The notes under the pieces were generated by a model. That model saw only the letters and a list, made by a program, of their open reading frames with translations. It did no database searches and was not told the DNA's origin. A stretch of DNA of 12,278 nucleotides from CAJQQY01 sp964352225 (GTDB taxonomy: Bacteria; Bacteroidota; Bacteroidia; Chitinophagales; Saprospiraceae): the NCBI GenBank assembly GCA_964352225.1, contig CAYGRM010000194.1, positions 1 through 12,278 of the forward strand, written 5' to 3'. Position numbers and translations under genes: made by a program. This document shows positions 7,618 through 12,278 of the stretch, in pieces (position 1 is the first letter of the stretch; each line of letters starts with the position of its first letter).

Positions 7618-10197
7618 ATGATGAAGTATCTTTCCTTACTTATTTTTCTAACATTTCTTTCTTTTAATTCACTTTTTGCAAGCAACCGTTTATCTGTAGA
7701 CAGTCTGCGAAGTACTATTTCTGGACAATCTGGAGAATTGTATGTGAATAGTTTGAATGAAGTGTCCATGACTTTGTTGCAAAATGGGCAATACGATGAT
7801 GCCAATACTTTTGCTAATGAAGCTTTGAACAAAGCCTCCTCCGGTAAGAACCAAGTAGGAATGGCAACAGCTTATGACCGTCTTGGAATGGTTTGTCAAG
7901 CTAAGTATGATTACACCAATGCAATGAAGTATTTTGTAAATGGGTTGAAAATCAGAAATAGTATTGATGATAAAGCTGGAATTGCTACTTCCAAAAATTT
8001 TATTGGAGTGGTATTTTTCCAACAAGAAGATCCAGAGAGTAGTGAAGAGAATTTAGTTAACTCCTTGACCATCAGAGAAGAAATCAAAGATTGGAAAGGG
8101 GCAGCGGAAACTCACAAGAACCTAGCAGATTTATACTTGTTTAAAAAACTCTATGGTAAAGCTCAAGAGCATTATGATAAAGCATTTGCTCTAAGAAGAG
8201 ATCTTGAGGATTACAAAGGTGCAGCAGCAATTGCTAGTCACATTGGTGGAATCTTAACTGATCTAGGAAATTTTGATGGGGCGTTAGTTTACTATAGTAT
8301 GTCTTTGGATTTGAATAGTTCTATTGAAGATATGGAAGGCATAGCTAATGATTTTAATGACATTGCTCTTACCAATATCGAACAAGAAACCTATGATGAA
8401 GCAGAAGATGCGAATATGCGAGCAATGGGGATTCGTCAAGACTTGGGAGATAAATTAGGTATTGCTGAGTGTTATAAAAACTATGGAGTTATATATAGTA
8501 ATACTGGAAATTTTGTAGAGGCCAAAAAGAATTTGGCTATGAGTGTTGAGTTATTAAAAACGATGGAAACTCAGCCTGGAAAACAAGAAATTTACAAAAA
8601 CATTTCTGATGCCTATTTCCAAATGAAGGATTACCAAAATGCCTACCAGAATCAATTGGCATTTGTAAAAGAGAAAGAAGAACTATTCAGTTATGAAAAG
8701 TCTACTGCACTTTTGGAACTGACGACAAAATATGAATCAGAATTTGCAGCAGAAAAACAAGCCGTAGAAATTGCAAACTTAAAGCAAAGAGATGCTTATA
8801 ATCAAAAATTTAATTATTTCCTTTTTGCTTTATTAGGGTTGGGGATTTTGTTTATGGTTAGTTTATTCAAAAGCTATAATCGCAAGAAAAAAGATAATGC
8901 GAAATTGCGTAGCATGAATGATGAGATCAAAAAACAAAGCGAAGAGATTTCTAAGCAGCATGATATGTTGGAAGAGAAAAACGCCAACTTGGATGTATTG
9001 AACAGCAAGTTAGTTGATGAGATGGCAGAAAGAGAAAGCATTGAGCAATCTTCCTTTGCACGAGATAGATTCTTAGCTACGATGGCTCATGAGATGAGAA
9101 CACCTATGAATATTATTACTGGACTGACTCATTTATTATTGGAAGAAGATCCAAGACCTGAGCAAGTTGAACATTTGAGAACGTTACAATTTTCAGCGAA
9201 TAACTTAGTGGTTTTCATCAATGATGTTTTGGATTATTCTAAAATTGAAGCTGGAAGAATTACTTTGGAAAAACGAGATTTTTCTATTCGAAAAACTTTC
9301 GAAGAAGTGATGACACGATTCAGGTTGCCAGCTGAGGATAAAAACATTGCGCTTAATTTCACGATGGATACTAAGATACCAGAAATGGTGACAGGGGATG
9401 ATGTTCGATTAAATCAAATTTTGACGAATCTGATTGGAAATAGTATTTCATCTACAGAAAAAGGCGCTATCGAAATTAATGCGAAGTTGCATGAAATGTC
9501 TAAAAAGGATATGACTATTTTATTGTCAATTGCAGATACTGGAGTAGGTATGGATCAAGAGCAATTGGATGAAATGTTTACCAACTTCAAACGGAAATCT
9601 TCTGATATGTTTGACGGTTACGGAAGTTCAGGATTAGAATTAGCCATCACAAAACGGTTAGTTGATTTGCAAAATGGAAAAATAGAAGCTACTTCAAAAG
9701 TTGGAGTTGGAACTACCTTTATGCTTTACTTACCATTCAAGATTGCAGATGATACTCCAAAGCAAAAAACGAATAAAAAAGCAGCGAAAAGAACGTTTAC
9801 CCATTTGGCTGGAAACCGAGTGTTACTTGTAGAGGATAATAAAATAAACCAATTGGTGGTTGCCAAATTATTGCGAAAACTTGATATCGATGTGGTAACT
9901 GCTGACGATGGAATAGAAGCTTTGGAAGCCATTGGCAAAATGTATTTTGACCTTTGTTTGATGGATATTCAAATGCCAAAAATGGATGGTTACCGAGCAA
10001 CTGCTGAGATTAGAAAAAATCCAGATCCTCGAAAACGAGATATGCCAATTATCGCTTTGACTGCTTCTGCGTTTTTGACGGAGAAAGAAAAAGCCAAATT
10101 ATTTGGAATCAATGATCACGTTGGGAAGCCATTTGGTCAAGAAGATTTATTAGAAAAAATTAGTGATTGTTTAGCTATTCATGCGAAGCAATCGTAA
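7618..10197 (+). CDS. Hybrid histidine kinase with periplasmic TPR sensor and C-terminal receiver domain
   Basis: The 859 residues run as follows: signal peptide (1-21), TPR helices (about 41-360), a coiled stretch, one membrane helix (about 398-417), a coiled coil (425-475), a HisKA domain, a HATPase_c domain and a receiver. The phospho-acceptor is H491 in MAHEMRTP. The N box has N604 and N608, and the G1 box is DTGVG (640-644). The receiver has E739/D740, D783 in LMDIQMP, T815 and K837, so it should accept phosphate. The G2 box reads GLELAI (672-677) where GLGLAI is usual; the replaced glycine is E674. The N box ends SISST instead of the common xxKFT. ATP binding may therefore be altered. 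No DNA-binding output domain is present, so phosphate probably passes to a separate partner or the receiver acts on the kinase itself. Two ATGs in a row (7618, 7621) make the start uncertain by one codon. The gene is alone and ends at its own terminator. Confidence 0.93.
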   Translation: MMKYLSLLIFLTFLSFNSLFASNRLSVDSLRSTISGQSGELYVNSLNEVSMTLLQNGQYDDANTFANEALNKASSGKNQVGMATAYDRLGMVCQAKYDYTNAMKYFVNGLKIRNSIDDKAGIATSKNFIGVVFFQQEDPESSEENLVNSLTIREEIKDWKGAAETHKNLADLYLFKKLYGKAQEHYDKAFALRRDLEDYKGAAAIASHIGGILTDLGNFDGALVYYSMSLDLNSSIEDMEGIANDFNDIALTNIEQETYDEAEDANMRAMGIRQDLGDKLGIAECYKNYGVIYSNTGNFVEAKKNLAMSVELLKTMETQPGKQEIYKNISDAYFQMKDYQNAYQNQLAFVKEKEELFSYEKSTALLELTTKYESEFAAEKQAVEIANLKQRDAYNQKFNYFLFALLGLGILFMVSLFKSYNRKKKDNAKLRSMNDEIKKQSEEISKQHDMLEEKNANLDVLNSKLVDEMAERESIEQSSFARDRFLATMAHEMRTPMNIITGLTHLLLEEDPRPEQVEHLRTLQFSANNLVVFINDVLDYSKIEAGRITLEKRDFSIRKTFEEVMTRFRLPAEDKNIALNFTMDTKIPEMVTGDDVRLNQILTNLIGNSISSTEKGAIEINAKLHEMSKKDMTILLSIADTGVGMDQEQLDEMFTNFKRKSSDMFDGYGSSGLELAITKRLVDLQNGKIEATSKVGVGTTFMLYLPFKIADDTPKQKTNKKAAKRTFTHLAGNRVLLVEDNKINQLVVAKLLRKLDIDVVTADDGIEALEAIGKMYFDLCLMDIQMPKMDGYRATAEIRKNPDPRKRDMPIIALTASAFLTEKEKAKLFGINDHVGKPFGQEDLLEKISDCLAIHAKQS
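7858..8577 (+). repeat. Six tandem 40-residue TPR units in strict register
   Basis: Within the kinase sensor a small G-x-A-type start recurs every 40 residues exactly: G81, G121, G161, G201, G241, G281, and again G321. Each unit is 120 bp, with no insertion between units. Ordinary TPRs are 34 residues; the 40-residue form is known from LGN/Pins-like and some bacterial TPR proteins. Less regular units flank the array at residues 41-80 and 321-360. The nucleotide sequence of the units has diverged, so this is an old duplication. Confidence 0.8.
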
Positions 10198-10221
10198 GTA
10201 AATTTTTCTTTAAAATATATT

Positions 10222-10260
10222 AAGCCTGGATTTCCGAAATGGAAATTCGGGCTTTTCTTT
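10222..10260 (+). terminator. Intrinsic terminator of the histidine kinase gene
   Basis: A 14-bp stem (10222-10235 with 10241-10254, two G-U pairs) with a GAAAT loop is followed by a T-rich tract (TTCTTTT). It starts 24 bp after the kinase stop codon. Confidence 0.85.
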
Positions 10261-10270
10261 TGGGTGAAAA

Positions 10271-10380
10271 ATAGGAACGCAGATTGGGCGGATTTAAGCG
10301 GATAATCACGGATTTCTCTTTCTGAGTGTTATCGTCAATCTGCGTTTATCCGCTTAAATCCGCCCAATCTGCGTTCCTAT
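10271..10380. repeat. Perfect 35-bp inverted repeat element, copy A
   Basis: Arms 10271-10305 and 10346-10380 are exact reverse complements over 35 bp around a 40-base centre. The left arm and centre carry CGGAT at 10289, 10299 and 10309, exactly 10 bp apart. The right arm ends one base before the stop codon of the leftward MFS gene. It lacks a T-run, so it does not look like a normal terminator. It shares its end pattern (GGAAC ... GTTCC), its length and a central ATCGTCAA (10331-10338) with copy B at 11594. Confidence 0.9.
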
Positions 10381-10381
10381 C

Positions 10382-11563
10382 CTACAACAATTTTTTTTTC
10401 TCTTTACCTTTCAAAGCAATTAACCCAAAAATCGGCCCAATCGCTAAAAAAACGTAAATAAACCTTAAATCCATTGAGGCTGTTAGGATATTCAATAATT
10501 GAATACTAAAAATGGTGATGAAAAATCCAATGCAATTAACGATGGTCAGAGCAGTTCCTTTTGATTCCGCAATCGCATTTTGGGCCACCAAAGTGGAGAA
10601 CAAAGGAGAGTCAGCGATGACCACCAATCCCCAAAGAATGAGGTAGGCAAGCAAAAATATTTTTGAAGAAAAATAGAAAATTAAAGGAGACAAAATGCAC
10701 AAAATGCAAGACATCAAAAGTGCGGAAAATGCCGTTTTCTTAGTTCCAAAATTTATTGAAATATATCCTCCAATCACACAAGCAACTCCACCAAGCGCAA
10801 TAATCAAAAATGAATAAAGAGAAACATTCATTTCCTCATTTGGATTCAATTTTAAAAAAGTAGTAATCATCATCGGAACAAAAGCCCAAAAAGCATACAG
10901 CTCCCACATATGTCCAAAATAGCCAAAAGCTGCTGAGCGGAATTTTTTATTGTTAAAAACTTTGAAAAATGCGGAAAAATCTACCTTTAAACTTTGCTTC
11001 CGGAATGGTCCATTGGGAACAAAGATTAGCATCATTAAACCTCCAAAAAACGCTAAACTAGAAGTGATAAAAAGGATCAATTTCCAAGGCAATTCAGCGC
11101 CGACTCCTTTGAGTAAGTGTGGAAAGGCAGTCCCCAAAACTAATGCTCCCACTAAATAGCCTAATGACTTTCCCAACCCTTTTTGGAAATAATCTGCTGC
11201 GATTTTCATCCCAACCGGATAGATGCCAGCTAAGAAAAATCCAGTCATAAATCGAAAGAAAAGTAAACTTGTAAAAGTATTGTTATCGAGTGTCGTTCCT
11301 AAGTTAAAAAGTGCTCCCAATGCTGCACTCACAAAAAAAACTTGCGAAGTAGCAAAGCGATCAGCTATGGTGAAAATGGCAAAAACTAATGTTCCGAAAA
11401 TAAATCCAAATTGAACTGCTGAAGTCAAATGCCCCAAAGCACTACTCTCTAAACTGAATGTATTGACTAAATCACTCATCACAGCGTTTCCAGCAAACCA
11501 CAACGAAGTGCAACAGAATTGTGCAAAAACGATAATGGGTAAAACTCGATTTTGATTGGGCAT
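10382..11563 (-). CDS. MFS transporter
   Basis: The protein has 393 residues, normal for a 12-helix major facilitator, and is hydrophobic throughout with a central loop at about 183-205 that divides two six-helix halves. Between helices 2 and 3 is a degenerate motif A with IADRF (67-70 holds the Asp-Arg). Helix 4 carries the motif B arginine (R104) followed by GFFLAGIYPVGMK. The N-terminal segment FCCTSLWFAGNAV is distinctive and occurs in a group of MFS proteins of unknown substrate. It should be a proton-coupled or facilitated carrier of the inner membrane; the substrate cannot be assigned. The ATG at 11563 is preceded by an A-rich leader without Shine-Dalgarno sequence. The gene is flanked by two related inverted-repeat elements: one ends next to its stop codon, the other lies 31 bp upstream of its start. 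Confidence 0.88.
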   Translation of the reverse strand: MPNQNRVLPIIVFAQFCCTSLWFAGNAVMSDLVNTFSLESSALGHLTSAVQFGFIFGTLVFAIFTIADRFATSQVFFVSAALGALFNLGTTLDNNTFTSLLFFRFMTGFFLAGIYPVGMKIAADYFQKGLGKSLGYLVGALVLGTAFPHLLKGVGAELPWKLILFITSSLAFFGGLMMLIFVPNGPFRKQSLKVDFSAFFKVFNNKKFRSAAFGYFGHMWELYAFWAFVPMMITTFLKLNPNEEMNVSLYSFLIIALGGVACVIGGYISINFGTKKTAFSALLMSCILCILSPLIFYFSSKIFLLAYLILWGLVVIADSPLFSTLVAQNAIAESKGTALTIVNCIGFFITIFSIQLLNILTASMDLRFIYVFLAIGPIFGLIALKGKEKKKLL

Positions 11564-11593
11564 AATTTTTTGTTAAAAGTAAGTTGGAGTTAG

Positions 11594-11701
11594 ATGGAAC
11601 ACGGATGCCGCGGATCAAGCAGGTTTACGCGGATTTTCCCTATAATATAATAATCGTCAAATTCGCTTTTATCCGATAAATCCGCGGCATCCGTGTTCCA
11701 T
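11594..11701. repeat. Inverted repeat element, copy B
   Basis: Arms 11594-11615 and 11680-11701 are exact reverse complements over 22 bp, with weaker pairing continuing inward to about 11640. CGGAT occurs at 11602, 11611 and 11629. The GGAAC-to-GTTCC part is 104 bp, the same as in copy A, and the shared ATCGTCAA (11653-11660) sits at the same distance from both ends. The element fills most of the gap between the MFS start and the next gene's stop at 11719, so it may lie in the leader of the MFS transcript or upstream of its promoter. Confidence 0.88.
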
Positions 11702-11718
11702 TAAAAAGCATATATCAT

Positions 11719-12278
11719 TTATTTTTTTCGATACAGAATAACACATACATTCCAATTTTTAAACTCTTTAACCACTTTCCAATTGTGTTCTAAGTCATCA
11801 ATTTCTTTATCACTAAAGTCATTAAAGACATTGGAGTAAAAAATATATTCTTGTTGGCTCAAGTCTTTTTCTTCAAAATGTTTCTCCTCATTTTTCAAGT
11901 CAATATATTTCAAAGACAAAAGATTAGGAAAAGCAGAACCGATTTTTTCAAAAGGTATTTTTTCATTTTCTATAAAGTTTATCAGGTCATTTCGTAATTT
12001 ATAATAGGGCAGATGCGCCAAAGTAGAATCCCAACCTTGGGATATTTTTTTAGGATAAATCCAAAAATTACCCAGCGACAATCCTAAAAAACAAAAGGTG
12101 AATAAAGCGATCTTCCATTCCCGTTTTTTCACATATTTAAAAATAAAATAAACTGCGATGAAGTCTATGATTAAAAAAATTGGTAACAAGTATCGATGCC
12201 CTAAAAGCATTTTGTGAATAATCAAGGCAGGAGTCAGGAAGAAAATTAAAGTGGATAATAGAATCAAAAGTTGTTGAG
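11719..12278 (-). CDS. C-terminal part of a membrane glycosyltransferase-like protein (5' partial)
   Basis: The leftward frame is open to the window edge. A TTG at 12267 could be read as a start, but it lies in the middle of a hydrophobic helix, so the gene continues beyond the window. About 185 residues are visible. Three hydrophobic segments are followed by a soluble C-terminal region of about 105 residues. A GHRYLLPIF motif sits before the second visible helix, in the position where GT-C enzymes keep an H/R-Y-x-x-P loop. The soluble part begins with WDSTLAHLPYY and ends with VCVILYRKK. This resembles the last third of GT39/ArnT-type enzymes, which use polyprenyl-phosphate sugars on the periplasmic face. 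The catalytic first loop is outside the window, so the class is inferred. It could be co-transcribed with genes further right. Confidence 0.65.
   Translation of the reverse strand, partial: QQLLILLSTLIFFLTPALIIHKMLLGHRYLLPIFLIIDFIAVYFIFKYVKKREWKIALFTFCFLGLSLGNFWIYPKKISQGWDSTLAHLPYYKLRNDLINFIENEKIPFEKIGSAFPNLLSLKYIDLKNEEKHFEEKDLSQQEYIFYSNVFNDFSDKEIDDLEHNWKVVKEFKNWNVCVILYRKK

Noticed and set aside
9726..10000. Minus-strand frames opposite the kinase receiver domain
   Set aside because: They lie fully inside a strongly supported gene and show no motif.
10271..11701. CRISPR array or insertion sequence ends
   Set aside because: There are only two copies about 1.3 kb apart, each internally palindromic, with no regular spacers. 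The gene between them is a transporter, not a transposase, and no clear target-site duplications were found.

Overview
The window looks like a chromosomal segment of a low-GC member of the Bacteroidota (inferred). The reasons are AT-rich DNA, A/T-rich leaders without Shine-Dalgarno sequences, matches to the TAnnTTTG -7 promoter box, a hybrid histidine kinase with a TPR sensor, and several surface-glycan membrane enzymes. I cannot name a genus. No rRNA, tRNA, CRISPR array, transposase or integrase was seen.

Layout. 1-660 (+) is the 3' part of a gene for a two-helix membrane protein whose N-terminal domain looks like a PD-(D/E)XK nuclease. 657-785 is a long imperfect palindrome between convergent genes. 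A leftward gene set runs from 5526 to 792: a GT-C glycosyltransferase (3919-5526), a 913-residue AddB/RecB-like nuclease (1146-3887) and a small lipoprotein (792-1124). The gaps are 31 and 21 bp, so it is probably one operon. 5730-6170 (+) is a small exported membrane protein of unknown role. It converges on a leftward acyltransferase-3 gene (6280-7407) across a strong, probably bidirectional terminator. 7618-10197 (+) is a large hybrid histidine kinase with a 40-residue-period TPR sensor and its own terminator. Last come a leftward MFS transporter (10382-11563) and the 3' part of another leftward membrane glycosyltransferase (11719-12278).

The clearest non-coding signal is a pair of related 104-bp inverted-repeat elements (10271-10380 and 11594-11701) on either side of the MFS gene. 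Their arms differ from each other at five aligned positions, yet each copy is perfectly self-complementary, so both sides have changed together. This points to a mobilised or structurally selected hairpin family, possibly of the REP/RAYT kind.

Functionally the window is mixed: envelope polysaccharide synthesis or modification (two glycosyltransferases and an acyltransferase), DNA processing (AddB-like nuclease, possible membrane nuclease), transport and signalling. I do not see a complete new multi-gene system. The best leads are the covarying hairpins, the membrane-tethered nuclease-like protein, and the histidine kinase with an altered ATP-binding G2 box.
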